Positions 1 through 8,418 of a stretch of DNA of 64,000 nucleotides are shown here, in pieces. Within the stretch, counting starts at the first letter, position 1; each line of letters begins with the position of its first letter. Source of the stretch: Mesorhizobium sp. (GTDB lineage: Bacteria > Pseudomonadota > Alphaproteobacteria > Rhizobiales > Rhizobiaceae); assembly GCA_004963905.1 (NCBI GenBank), contig SUGL01000032.1, positions 1 to 64,000 of the forward strand, written 5' to 3'. Under the pieces are notes generated by a model. It made no database searches. It was not told the DNA's origin and saw only the letters and a program-made list of their open reading frames with translations. The translations under genes were made by a program, and so were the position numbers.

Positions 1-60
1 GATTCTAGGGTCTGCGCGCGTCGCTTCGCTCCTTGCTCCGCCCTAGAATGACGACCTCTG
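1..60. repeat. Palindromic intergenic repeat, family 1 (copy at window edge)
   Basis: This stretch shares CGCTTCGCTCCTTGCTCCGC with 5899-5925 and has the same flanks: a TCTAGGG/CCCTAGA dyad here, TCCTATGG/CCATAGGA there. The outer dyad encloses the conserved core. The copy may extend left of the window. It lies just downstream of the minus-strand glycerate kinase, so it could act as a 3' stem-loop. Seen directly; the function is unknown. Confidence 0.7.
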
Positions 61-72
61 TGGGGCTCCGCG

Positions 73-1338
73 CTACCTAACCAGTATCGCCCTTAGATCA
101 TTCACATTTGTGCCCGTAGGCCCCGGCACGAACAAATCCCCAACGGCATTGAAGGCCGTCCAGGCATTGTTGCCGGCTAGCATGGCCTTGGCGTCGACGC
201 CCGCGGCGCGCATGCGCGCAACCGTCGAGCCGTCGGCGAAGGCGCCGGCATTGTTTTCCGAGCCATCGATGCCATCCGTATCGGCAGCAAGCGCGTGAAT
301 GCCGATCAAGCCGTCGACGCCGATGGCGAAGGCGAGCAGGAATTCCGAGTTGCGGCCGCCCTTACCCTTTGCCCGTAAGGTCACCGTCGTTTCACCACCC
401 GACAGGATCAGCACCGGCTTGGCGAATGGCCGGTCATGCGTCGCTACCTCGCGCGCGACGGCGGCATGGACACCGCCGACTTCGCGCGCCTCGCCCTCGA
501 TCGAATCCGAAAGGATGACGGCCTCGATGCCTTGACGCCTCGCTTCGGCGGCCGCCGCCTCCAGCGAGACTCCGGCAGAGGCGATCAGATGCACTTCATT
601 GCCGGCAAAGTGCGGATCGTCTGGACGCGGTGCGTCGGCCGCGGACGAATTGATATGCGCCATGACCGCATCCGGCAGCTTCATCCTGTAGGCAGCAATC
701 GACGCCAGCGCATCCTCGCGGCTGCCGGTGTCGGGAACGGTCGGCCCCGAGGCAACCAGCGCCGGATTGTCGCCGGGGATGTCGGAGACGACCAGCGACA
801 CCACCCTGGCTGGATGCGCGGCGGCGGCCAGGCGGCCGCCCTTGATCGTCGAGACGTGCTTGCGGATTGTGTTCATCGCCGCGATCGGCGCGCCGGAGGC
901 AAGCAGCGCCTCGTTGACGGCGATCTCGTCGGCCAAGGTCAGGCCGGGGGCGGGCGACGGCAGCAGCGCCGAGCCGCCGCCCGAAATCAGCGCCACGACC
1001 AGATCGTCGGGCGTCAGGCCGCGCACCTTCTCCAGCAGCCGGCGCGAGGCCCCGAGGCCAGCGGCGTCAGGCACCGGATGCGCGGCCTCGATGATCTCGA
1101 TGCGCTCGCATCTTGCGCCATAACCGTAGCGGGTGACGACCAGCCCGTCGATCGGACCATCCCAGACCTTCTCGAAGGCCGCCGCCATCTGGGCAGAGCC
1201 TTTGCCGGCGCCGATGACGATGGTGCGGCCCTTCGGTTTTGCCGGCAAATGGTTGCGGATCGTCTTTTCCGGGTCGGCGGCAGAGACGGCCGCGTTGAAG
1301 ATCGAGACGAGAAAGGATTTGGGATCGAGCACTGTCAT
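73..1338 (-). CDS. Glycerate 2-kinase (MOFRL family, GckA/TtuD type)
   Basis: The 421-residue protein should phosphorylate D-glycerate with ATP to give phosphoglycerate. It matches the MOFRL-type glycerate kinases often annotated in rhizobia as TtuD or hydroxypyruvate reductase. Visible motifs are VIGAGKGSAQMA near residue 41, the glycine-rich SGGGSALLPSP near 119, and the C-terminal SGGETTVTL...GGRNSEFLLAFA block of the MOFRL domain. Length is normal for the family. It is the last gene of the minus-strand puuD-guaD group. Glyoxylate released by ureide breakdown can reach glycerate through tartronate semialdehyde, so its position makes metabolic sense. The kinase call is stronger than the reductase name used in some databases. 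Confidence 0.88.
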   Translation of the reverse strand: MTVLDPKSFLVSIFNAAVSAADPEKTIRNHLPAKPKGRTIVIGAGKGSAQMAAAFEKVWDGPIDGLVVTRYGYGARCERIEIIEAAHPVPDAAGLGASRRLLEKVRGLTPDDLVVALISGGGSALLPSPAPGLTLADEIAVNEALLASGAPIAAMNTIRKHVSTIKGGRLAAAAHPARVVSLVVSDIPGDNPALVASGPTVPDTGSREDALASIAAYRMKLPDAVMAHINSSAADAPRPDDPHFAGNEVHLIASAGVSLEAAAAEARRQGIEAVILSDSIEGEAREVGGVHAAVAREVATHDRPFAKPVLILSGGETTVTLRAKGKGGRNSEFLLAFAIGVDGLIGIHALAADTDGIDGSENNAGAFADGSTVARMRAAGVDAKAMLAGNNAWTAFNAVGDLFVPGPTGTNVNDLRAILVR

Positions 1339-1383
1339 CCTCGGTCGCCATCGGCAGATTCTAATTTGAATAACTGCCGGCGC

Positions 1384-1506
1384 TGCCCCTCACCCTTACC
1401 CTCTCCCCGTATAGAGACGGGGAGAGGGGATCGCCGGCGTCGGCGCGCTTGCCTTCTCCCCGTCTCTATACGGGGAGAAGGTGCCGGCAGGCGGATGAGG
1501 GGCAGC
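1384..1506. repeat. Bipartite palindromic element, family A
   Basis: Two hairpins, each CTCCCCGT...ACGGGGAG, lie about 50 bp apart, flanked by CCCCTCA and TGAGGGG. The first has centre TATAGAGA and the second has its exact reverse complement, TCTCTATA, so the whole element is an inverted repeat of two small hairpins. It fills most of the gap between the glycerate kinase and the UPF0303-like gene. Confidence 0.85.
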
Positions 1507-1513
1507 GCCGGCA

Positions 1514-2020
1514 TCACGATTTGTCTTCCGGCGGCAGCGCTAATTGCTTCCGATCGACGCCAAGATGCGCGCAGAGCGCATCGACCACGACGCCGTGGTC
1601 CTCACGCTCCGGCAGGCCGGAGACGGCAATGACGCCGATGACGCCGGCGCCTTGCACGGTGACGGGAAAGCCGCCGCCGGCGAGCACATAGTCGGCGATG
1701 TCCAGCGCCTCGCCGATCTTGAAGGTGCGGTCCGGCCGCTGCTGCTCCAGCACCATGCGGTAGGTGCTCATGAGATAGCGCTTCACGACATTGATCTTGC
1801 GCCGCGCCCAGTCGGGATTGGAGGCGTTGGAGCCCGGCATCGCGGCATAGAACAGCGGTCGGTCGAAGGTCCTGATGTCGACGATGATCGGCAGGTTTTC
1901 CTTGAGCGCCCGGGCCCTGATCGCCGAGCCGATCTCGAAGGCCACGGCCTCGTCGAAGGCCGGAAGGACCAGCGTGGCTTCCTGTTTCTTGATCAGAGCG
2001 ATGTCGTCGGCGGCAGCCAT
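1514..2020 (-). CDS. UPF0303 / heme-degrading-domain (GlcG/HbpS-like) protein
   Basis: The 168-residue protein belongs to the UPF0303 family, often labelled heme-degrading domain-containing. The sequence shows the family pattern: an N-terminal helix with D-x-A-A-F-E/I-G-S, then DIRTFDRPLFYAAMPGS, the NPDWARRK block, and the glycine-rich ADYVLAGGGFPVTVQG segment. I chose the ATG at 2018-2020 because AGGGGAA lies just upstream; an in-frame start 57 bases further out has no such site and no family-like sequence. It lies 75 bp downstream of guaD on the same strand and is probably co-transcribed. Its role in purine use is not known. Confidence 0.75.
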   Translation of the reverse strand: MAAADDIALIKKQEATLVLPAFDEAVAFEIGSAIRARALKENLPIIVDIRTFDRPLFYAAMPGSNASNPDWARRKINVVKRYLMSTYRMVLEQQRPDRTFKIGEALDIADYVLAGGGFPVTVQGAGVIGVIAVSGLPEREDHGVVVDALCAHLGVDRKQLALPPEDKS

Positions 2021-2095
2021 GGCGTTTCCCCTGTCAATGTCGACGCACGCTTTGGCCGATGGCTGACGCGGGGTCAAGCGAGGAGCGCATTTAAT

Positions 2096-3409
2096 CTATG
2101 CGACAATCGCGCTCTTTGCCGGCCGACCCGCCACATAGACCTCACGCACGGCGCGATCGTCGCCCAGCGTCTGCAAGAGGAAGAGCTCCTCAGCCAGCGT
2201 CTCCACCGTCTCCATTCGCAGCCGCATCGCCGGCGTGGCGTGGGCGTCGAGCACGACGATGTCGGCATCGGTGCCCTCCTCCAGCGTGCCGACCTTGTCG
2301 GCCACCGACAGCGCATCGGCGTTGCCGCGCGTCAATTGCCAGAAGGACTGGAACGGGTTCAGCTTCTCGCCGTTCAGCGCAATGACCTTGTAGCCCTCGT
2401 CCATGGTGCGCAGCATGGAATAGTCGGTGCCGCCGCCGACATCGGTGGCGGCGGCAATCCTGAGCGGCTTCTCGCGGCGACGGTAGCGCTGGTAGTCGAA
2501 CAGACCGGAGCCGAGGAAAAGATTGGAGGTCGGGCAGAACACCGCCACCGAGCCCGACTGCGACATCGCATCCGCCTCACGCTCCGAGAGATGGATGCAG
2601 TGGCCGAAGAGGCTTTTCCTGCCCAGCAGCCCGTAATGCTCATAAATGTCGGTGTAGTCGCGCGACCAGGGATAGAGCTCCTGGGTGAAGGCGATCTCGG
2701 CGTTGTTCTCCGACAGATGCGTCTGCATGTGAAGATCGGGATGTTCGCGGCAGAGCGCGCCGGCCATCTCCATCTGCTCGGGCGACGAGGTGATGGCGAA
2801 GCGCGGCGTGATCGCATAGAGCTGGCGACCCTTGCCGTGCCATTCGGCAATCAGCGCCTTGGTGTCGTCATAGCCGGTCTGCGGCGTATCGAGCACGCCC
2901 TCCGGCGCATTGCGGTCCATCATCACCTTGCCGGCGATGTTGAGCATATTGCGGTCATGCGACTCCGCGAAGAAGGCCTCGGCGGAAGCCTTGTGCACCG
3001 AGCAGTAGGCGGCGACCGTCGTCGTGCCATGGCGCAGCATCTCGTCGAGGAACAGCCGAGCGATACGGCGGCCGTGCTGCGCGTCGCGGAACTTCGTCTC
3101 CTCCGGAAAAGTGTATTTGTTCAGCCAGTCGAGCAGCTCGGCGCCGTAGGACGCGATGACCTGCATCTGCGGAAAATGCACATGGGCGTCGATGAAGCCC
3201 GGCAGGATGAGATGCGGGCGATGGTCGATCTTCTCGACGCCGGCTCCCGCACGCTTCGCGACCTCGGCATAGGGACCGGCGGCAACGATCCTGCCGCTGT
3301 CGATCAGCAGCCCGCCATCCTCCTCGTAGCGCCAGGCGGAGTGGTCGTCGATCGCTTCGGGCCAACGCAGGAAAGAGAGCGTGCGGCCGCGCAGGAGTTT
3401 TGATGTCAT
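2096..3409 (-). CDS. guaD: Guanine deaminase
   Basis: This 437-residue amidohydrolase should convert guanine to xanthine and ammonia. Metal and active-site motifs of the family are present: PGFIDAHVHFPQ near residue 72, THLSENNAEIAF near 230, GHCIHLSE near 268, and ATDVGGGTDYSM near 320. Length is typical. The start codon lies 2 bp after the stop of puuD, so the two are co-transcribed. With XdhABC and PuuD it forms the upper purine pathway. Confidence 0.95.
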   Translation of the reverse strand: MTSKLLRGRTLSFLRWPEAIDDHSAWRYEEDGGLLIDSGRIVAAGPYAEVAKRAGAGVEKIDHRPHLILPGFIDAHVHFPQMQVIASYGAELLDWLNKYTFPEETKFRDAQHGRRIARLFLDEMLRHGTTTVAAYCSVHKASAEAFFAESHDRNMLNIAGKVMMDRNAPEGVLDTPQTGYDDTKALIAEWHGKGRQLYAITPRFAITSSPEQMEMAGALCREHPDLHMQTHLSENNAEIAFTQELYPWSRDYTDIYEHYGLLGRKSLFGHCIHLSEREADAMSQSGSVAVFCPTSNLFLGSGLFDYQRYRRREKPLRIAAATDVGGGTDYSMLRTMDEGYKVIALNGEKLNPFQSFWQLTRGNADALSVADKVGTLEEGTDADIVVLDAHATPAMRLRMETVETLAEELFLLQTLGDDRAVREVYVAGRPAKSAIVA

Positions 3410-3411
3410 GC

Positions 3412-4638
3412 TTACTTTCCGGCGCCTTCGAACCAGGCCACCAAAAGGGCCCGTTCCTGGTCGGTGATCTGGGTGACGTTGGCGGGCGGCATGGCATGCG
3501 CCCGGCCGGCCTGCAGATAGATCTCGCTGGCATGCTCGGCAATGCGCGCGTCGGTGTCGAGCATCACGCCCTTCGGCGCATGATAGATGCCTTCATAGAC
3601 CGGCTCCTCGGCATGGCACATCGAGCAGCGGCCGAGCACTGTATCTCGCACGGCGGGGAAGTGCGCCGAGGCCATATAGACCTGAGCGGCAGCGGAAGCA
3701 GCAGAGGTCTTCGGCTCGCCGATCAGCACCTTCGGCACGGTCGATAGCCAGATGATTATCATGAACAGCACGGCAGCGCCGAGCCAGGTCCAGGTCGGGT
3801 TGCCCTTCCGCGCATGCACGGTGTTGAAATAGTGCCGGATCAGCACGCCGATGATGAAGACCAGCGAGGCGATGATCCAGTTGAACTCGGTGCCGAAGGC
3901 CAGCGGGTAGTGGTTCGACAGCATCAGGAACAGGACCGGCAAGGTCAGGTAGTTGTTGTGCAGCGAGCGCTGCTTGGCGATCTTGCCGTATTTCGGGTCT
4001 GGCTTGCGGCCGGCGATCAGGTCGGCGACGACGATCTTCTGGTTGGGAATGATGACCATGAAGACGTTGGCCGACATGATCGTGGCGGTGATGGCGCCGA
4101 GATGCAGGAAGGCGGCGCGGCCGGTGAAGAGGTGCGTCAACCCCCAGGCGATGAACACCAGCACGCAGTAGAGCACCAGCATCAGGCCGGTGTCGCTCTT
4201 GCCGAGCGGCGAGCGGCAGAGCAGGTCGTAGACGATCCAGCCGACGCCGATGGTGGCGAGCGACAGCAGGATGCCGACTGGCACCGAGACGTCGAGCACA
4301 TTGGGGTCGATCAGGAACAGGTCGGCCCCGGCATAGTAGACCACGCACAGCATGGCGAAGCCCGACAGCCAGGTGGCGTAGGATTCCCATTTGAACCAAG
4401 TGAGGTGCTCCGGCATCTCTGCCGGCGCCACCAGATATTTCTGGATGTGGTAGAAGCCGCCGCCATGCACCTGCCATTCCTCGCCGAAGGCGCCGGCTGG
4501 CAGGCCGGGACGCTGGTGCAGGCCGAGGTCGAGCGCGACGAAATAGAAGGACGAGCCGATCCAGGCGATGCCGGTGATGACATGCAGCCAGCGGACCGCA
4601 AAACTCAGCCAGTCCCAGAAAATCGCAAAATCCGTCAT
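3412..4638 (-). CDS. puuD: Urate hydroxylase PuuD (membrane urate oxidase with cytochrome c domain)
   Basis: The 408-residue protein should oxidise urate to 5-hydroxyisourate in the inner membrane and pass electrons to the respiratory chain through a C-terminal cytochrome c domain. The N-terminal three quarters carry several hydrophobic spans starting with a WLHVITGIAWIGSSFYF segment. The heme-binding CSMCH (CxxCH) motif is at about residue 340, and a Met-containing HAMPPANV segment near 383 could supply the axial ligand. It replaces soluble uricase here. It heads the minus-strand operon with guaD and is divergent from the LysR-type gene 151 bp away. Confidence 0.94.
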   Translation of the reverse strand: MTDFAIFWDWLSFAVRWLHVITGIAWIGSSFYFVALDLGLHQRPGLPAGAFGEEWQVHGGGFYHIQKYLVAPAEMPEHLTWFKWESYATWLSGFAMLCVVYYAGADLFLIDPNVLDVSVPVGILLSLATIGVGWIVYDLLCRSPLGKSDTGLMLVLYCVLVFIAWGLTHLFTGRAAFLHLGAITATIMSANVFMVIIPNQKIVVADLIAGRKPDPKYGKIAKQRSLHNNYLTLPVLFLMLSNHYPLAFGTEFNWIIASLVFIIGVLIRHYFNTVHARKGNPTWTWLGAAVLFMIIIWLSTVPKVLIGEPKTSAASAAAQVYMASAHFPAVRDTVLGRCSMCHAEEPVYEGIYHAPKGVMLDTDARIAEHASEIYLQAGRAHAMPPANVTQITDQERALLVAWFEGAGK

Positions 4639-4789
4639 TGTGTCGCCCTTGGGAACCCGTCCCTGCCGATTGCACGACTTTACGGTCTGGCGCCGAAACG
4701 AAAAGAGGCGAGGCCCGCGATGACTTTCAAAAAAAAATGGAAAATACTAGGTTCACTGCACATAGACGTTTGAGAGCCACGAACGCCGC

Positions 4790-5710
4790 ATGGCCTATCT
4801 CGACAACATCGCCGTCTTCGTCCGTGTCGTCGAGCTCGGCAATCTGTCGGCGGCCGGGCGCGACATGCGCATCTCGCCGGCGGTGGCCTCCAACCGCATC
4901 AAGGAACTGGAAAAGCATCTGGGTGTGCGACTGTTCAACCGCACGACGAGGCAGTTGATGCCGACCGAGCATGGCACGGTGTTCTACACCGGCGCCAAGC
5001 AGGTGCTGGACGCCATCACCGAAGCGGAGGCGGCGGTTGCAGCGCTTTCCGGGCAGCCGCGCGGCACGATCAAGGTCACGGCGCCGCTCGGGCTTGGCCG
5101 GCGGCTGATCGCCTCCGGCATTCCGGACTTTCACGACAAATACCCCGATATCGAGGTGCGGCTCAGGCTCTCCGACCACAATGTCGACATCATGAAGGAA
5201 GGCATCGACGTCGCCTTCCGCCTCGGCATCATCGAGGATTCGAGTCTGAGGATGCGCGGCATCATGGACTGCGAGCGTGTGCTGGTAGCGGCGCCGAAAT
5301 ATCTGGAAGCCCGCGGCGAGCCGGTCGAGCCGCAGGAGCTGATCGGCAAGAAGCACGACTGCCTGATGCTGCGCTATGCCGGCACGCGCGAATATGTCTG
5401 GACGCTGCAGACGCCGAACGGCGTGCAGAAATTCGAGGTGCACGGCCCGTACGACACGGACGACGGCGACGTTTTGACCGGCTGGGCGCTGTCGGGACGC
5501 GGCATCATCAACAAGCCGCGATTCGAGGTGGAACCCTTTATCCGCGACCAGCGGCTGAAGGTGATCCTGGCCAAGGCGCCGCCGACGCCGGTGCAGCTCG
5601 CGGCCGTCTATCCGCACAAGAAGCTGCAGGACCCGAAGGTGCGCCTGCTGCTCGACTTCATGGCCGATCGCTGCCAGCGGCTGATCAAGGACATTTTGGC
5701 CGGCAGGTAG
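4790..5710 (+). CDS. LysR-family transcriptional regulator, divergent from puuD
   Basis: The 306-residue protein has the LysR layout: a winged helix-turn-helix in residues 1-60 (FVRVVELGNLSAAGRDMRIS, then RIKELEKHLGVRLFNRTTR) and a C-terminal effector-binding domain. Divergence from puuD-guaD over a 151-bp gap is the classic arrangement for a LysR activator of the neighbouring operon, so it is a candidate purine or urate regulator. That target is inferred from position only. The effector is not deducible. Confidence 0.9.
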   Translation: MAYLDNIAVFVRVVELGNLSAAGRDMRISPAVASNRIKELEKHLGVRLFNRTTRQLMPTEHGTVFYTGAKQVLDAITEAEAAVAALSGQPRGTIKVTAPLGLGRRLIASGIPDFHDKYPDIEVRLRLSDHNVDIMKEGIDVAFRLGIIEDSSLRMRGIMDCERVLVAAPKYLEARGEPVEPQELIGKKHDCLMLRYAGTREYVWTLQTPNGVQKFEVHGPYDTDDGDVLTGWALSGRGIINKPRFEVEPFIRDQRLKVILAKAPPTPVQLAAVYPHKKLQDPKVRLLLDFMADRCQRLIKDILAGR

Positions 5711-5756
5711 GGGCGGTCGCGTTGCGTCGCGGTTGGCCGAAGCCTCCGTGACATCG

Positions 5757-5935
5757 TCATCCACGGGCGGAGCGACGCGAAGCGGAGCGCAGACCCGAGG
5801 ATCCATTCCGTGAATTTGATCGTAGGGTGCTGAGGGAGCAGAATTCTGCATCGCGGCAACGCCTCAACTTCACGGAATGGATCCTATGGTCTGCGCCGCG
5901 TCGCTTCGCTCCTTGCTCCGCCATAGGATGACGAA
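5757..5935. repeat. Large imperfect palindrome built from inverted family-1 repeats
   Basis: A perfect 16-bp inverted repeat, GGATCCATTCCGTGAA (5799-5814) and TTCACGGAATGGATCC (5869-5884), is flanked outward by inverted, diverged copies of the family-1 core (5764-5795 and 5886-5925). The right-hand core is near-identical to window positions 10-44. The rest of the 434-bp gap from 5711 to 6144 shows no convincing gene. Confidence 0.8.
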
Positions 5936-6144
5936 AGAGACAGGCGCCTCGGCCGGTCACCGAGGCGTGTGGCCTGCCAACGCAACACCCGATCCGTCAA
6001 GACTTCTACCTCGCAGCGATACGATGGCTGGCCGGCAAGTGACAGCCTTGTGGTCCATTCGATCCCGTTGCCTTGCGTGAGGGCGGGCCTAGGTTGGTAG
6101 CCAGAATGGCTGCCGATTTTCGGGGCAGCCGAGTGGGCCGCACA

Positions 6145-7101
6145 ATGCATCTTGCCATTTCGCTCAACATCGCCGCCACAGGACAGACCGTGCTGACATT
6201 CGCGGAGATCGCCAGCTTTGTGCGGGAGGTGGAAGCGGCCGGCGCCGACATGATCGTCATCACCGACACGTTGGCGAGCGGCGAGCCATCGACCAGCCCG
6301 TTTGAGGCGACGACGTTGCTGGCCGCGCTGGCCACTGTGACGGAGAAGATCGGCCTCGTTGCCAGCGCATCGACCCTGGCACACCAGCCCTACAATCTGG
6401 CGCGCCGCTTCGCTTCTCTCGACATCATCAGCCATGGCCGCATCGGCTGGAATGCGACGCTGCGGCAGAATTCGCGCGAGGCGGCCAATTTCAGCCGGCC
6501 GGAAGGCATTGCCGACGAGGATTTCCATCGCCGCGCGGAAGAGTTCATCGGCATCGTGCAAGGCCTTTGGCGAGGCTGGGACGCGGACGCTCTGCTGTTC
6601 GACAAGGCCAGCGGCCGGTTCCATGATCCGGACAAGATGCATTTCCTCGATCACAAGGGCGCGTTCTTCTCCGTGCGGGGGCCGCTCAACGTCGCCCGCT
6701 CGCCGCAGGACACGCCGGTGCTGGTCATGTCAGGCCTGGGGGAGGCCGATCTCGATTTCGGCGCCGAAGTCGCCGATGTCGTGCTGATCGAGGCGGAAGG
6801 CGCCAAGACAGCCTATGACGATCTCATGCGCCGCGCGGTCGCCGCTGGACGCAAGCCGGAAACCATGAAGGTGCTGGCGACGGTTGGCGTGGACGAGCTT
6901 GCGGCTGGCGGCATGGAGGCTTGGCTCGACGGCAAAAGCTGCGATGGTTTCAATTTCGCTTTGCCGGCCGATCTTTCGGCGCTCGATGACTTCACCGGCC
7001 GCACCCTGCCGGAGCTTCGCCGTCGCGGCCTGGCCCGCTCCGCCTACGATGGAGCGACATTGCGCGACCATCTCGGGCGTGGTGCAGGAGGCGCAAAATG
7101 A
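6145..7101 (+). CDS. LLM-class flavin-dependent oxidoreductase
   Basis: The 318-residue product is a luciferase-like monooxygenase of the NtaA/SnaA/DszA type. These enzymes use reduced flavin from a partner reductase to oxygenate small organic substrates. Family motifs visible are the EAATTLLAALATVTEKIGL block, LARRFASLDIISHGRIGWN, and FFSVRGPLNVARSPQDTPVL. I chose the ATG at 6145 (MHLAISLN) because it opens the first beta strand; ATG 6106 is also possible. It overlaps the next, related gene by 4 bp (ATGA), so the two are translationally coupled. It is shorter than the usual 420-450 residues. The substrate is unknown. Confidence 0.8.
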   Translation: MHLAISLNIAATGQTVLTFAEIASFVREVEAAGADMIVITDTLASGEPSTSPFEATTLLAALATVTEKIGLVASASTLAHQPYNLARRFASLDIISHGRIGWNATLRQNSREAANFSRPEGIADEDFHRRAEEFIGIVQGLWRGWDADALLFDKASGRFHDPDKMHFLDHKGAFFSVRGPLNVARSPQDTPVLVMSGLGEADLDFGAEVADVVLIEAEGAKTAYDDLMRRAVAAGRKPETMKVLATVGVDELAAGGMEAWLDGKSCDGFNFALPADLSALDDFTGRTLPELRRRGLARSAYDGATLRDHLGRGAGGAK

Positions 7102-8348
7102 GCGCGCGCCAGATGAAGCTCGGCCTCTTCCTGTGGGCGACCGGCCACCACATCGCCGCCTGGCGCCATCCGGATTCGCATGTGACGGCGGGCATCGACA
7201 TCGATCATTTCATCAGCCTGGCGCGGACGGCGGAAGCTGCAAAGTTCGACATGGTCTTCTGCGAGGACGCCGCCGGCCTGCGCGAAGCCGATATCAACAT
7301 CGCCAGCCAGACCTCGCGCTCGATCGGCTTCGAGCCGATCAGCCTGCTTTCGGCCCTTGCCGTGCAGACCGAGCGCATCGGCCTCGTGTCGACGGCCTCG
7401 ACCAGCTACAACGAGCCTTACGGGCTGGCGAGGGCCTTCGCCTCGCTCGACAATCTGAGCGGCGGCCGCGCGGGCTGGAACCTCGTCACCTCCGCCAACC
7501 CCATCGAGGCGGCGAATTTCGGCGCGACAGGTCTCAGGCCGCATGCCGACCGCTACGAACGCGCCCGTGAATTTGCTTCCGTCATCGCCGGCCTGTGGCG
7601 CCGCAGCGGCGCCGGCCATGACGGCCAGAGCTTTTCGGTGCGCGACCCGCTCGACATACCGCCCTCGCCGCAGGGCGCGCCGGTGATGGTGCAGGCCGGC
7701 GCTTCCGACGACGGCAAGGATCTTGCCGCGCGGACCGCCGACGTCGTGTTCTCCGCCGCGCAGACATTCGAGGAGGCGAAGACCTTCTATGACGACCTCA
7801 AGGGACGGCTGGCCGCTTATGGCCGCCAGCCGGACGATGTGAAGATCATGCCTGGCGTGGCGCCGATCGTCGCGGCAACAAAAGCCGAGGCTCAGGCCAA
7901 GTACGACGCGCTGCAGGAGCTGATCCCGGACGATGTCGGCGTCGCGCTGCTTTCCAGCTATCTCAGCATCTCCGACCTGTGGCGCTATCCGATCGACGGG
8001 CCGCTGCCGGAACTGCCGGAGAGCCAGGGCATGAAAAGCCGGCAGGCGCTGGTCATCGAGCAGGCGCGGCGCGACGGTCTCTCGATCCGCGAGCTCGCGC
8101 GCTATTTCGCCGGCGCGCGCGGGCATTGGCGCGTCGTCGGCACGGCGGCGCAGATCGCCGATGCGCTGCAAGAGCGGTTCGAAGGCGGCGCGGCCGACGG
8201 CTTCAACGTCATGCCGTCCTGGTTTCCGGGCGAATTAGACGCCTTCGCGACAATGGTCGTGCCGGAACTCCAGCGGCGCGGCCTATTCCGCAGGGAGTAT
8301 GCGGGCCGCACGCTGCGTGAACATCTCGGCCTCAGGCGGCCGATGTGA
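7098..8348 (+). CDS. NtaA/SnaA/DszA-family FMN-dependent monooxygenase
   Basis: The 416-residue protein is a full-length member of the nitrilotriacetate / sulfone monooxygenase family. It shows GLFLWATGHHIAAWRHP at the N terminus, GLARAFASLDNLSGGRAGWNLVTS, HADRYERAREF and PPSPQGAPVMVQAG. Between the GLW and FSVRDPLDIPPSPQ blocks it lacks roughly 25 residues that commonly describe a substrate-side loop; its upstream partner keeps that loop (KASGRFHDPDKMHFLDHKG). The 4-bp overlap with the upstream paralogue suggests a two-component or paired system. No flavin reductase lies beside it. Confidence 0.85.
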   Translation: MSARQMKLGLFLWATGHHIAAWRHPDSHVTAGIDIDHFISLARTAEAAKFDMVFCEDAAGLREADINIASQTSRSIGFEPISLLSALAVQTERIGLVSTASTSYNEPYGLARAFASLDNLSGGRAGWNLVTSANPIEAANFGATGLRPHADRYERAREFASVIAGLWRRSGAGHDGQSFSVRDPLDIPPSPQGAPVMVQAGASDDGKDLAARTADVVFSAAQTFEEAKTFYDDLKGRLAAYGRQPDDVKIMPGVAPIVAATKAEAQAKYDALQELIPDDVGVALLSSYLSISDLWRYPIDGPLPELPESQGMKSRQALVIEQARRDGLSIRELARYFAGARGHWRVVGTAAQIADALQERFEGGAADGFNVMPSWFPGELDAFATMVVPELQRRGLFRREYAGRTLREHLGLRRPM

Positions 8349-8418
8349 GGCGATTCAGTCCATCAGGCGAGCCGTCTCGGACGCCTGCGATCTGCCAAGG
8401 AAACCATATTGGCGGGTA

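Noticed and set aside
436..1632. Plus-strand frame of about 398 codons across the glycerate kinase and the family A repeat
   Set aside because: It reads antisense through a real gene and then through palindromic repeat DNA. Its composition is Arg-rich with no family match.
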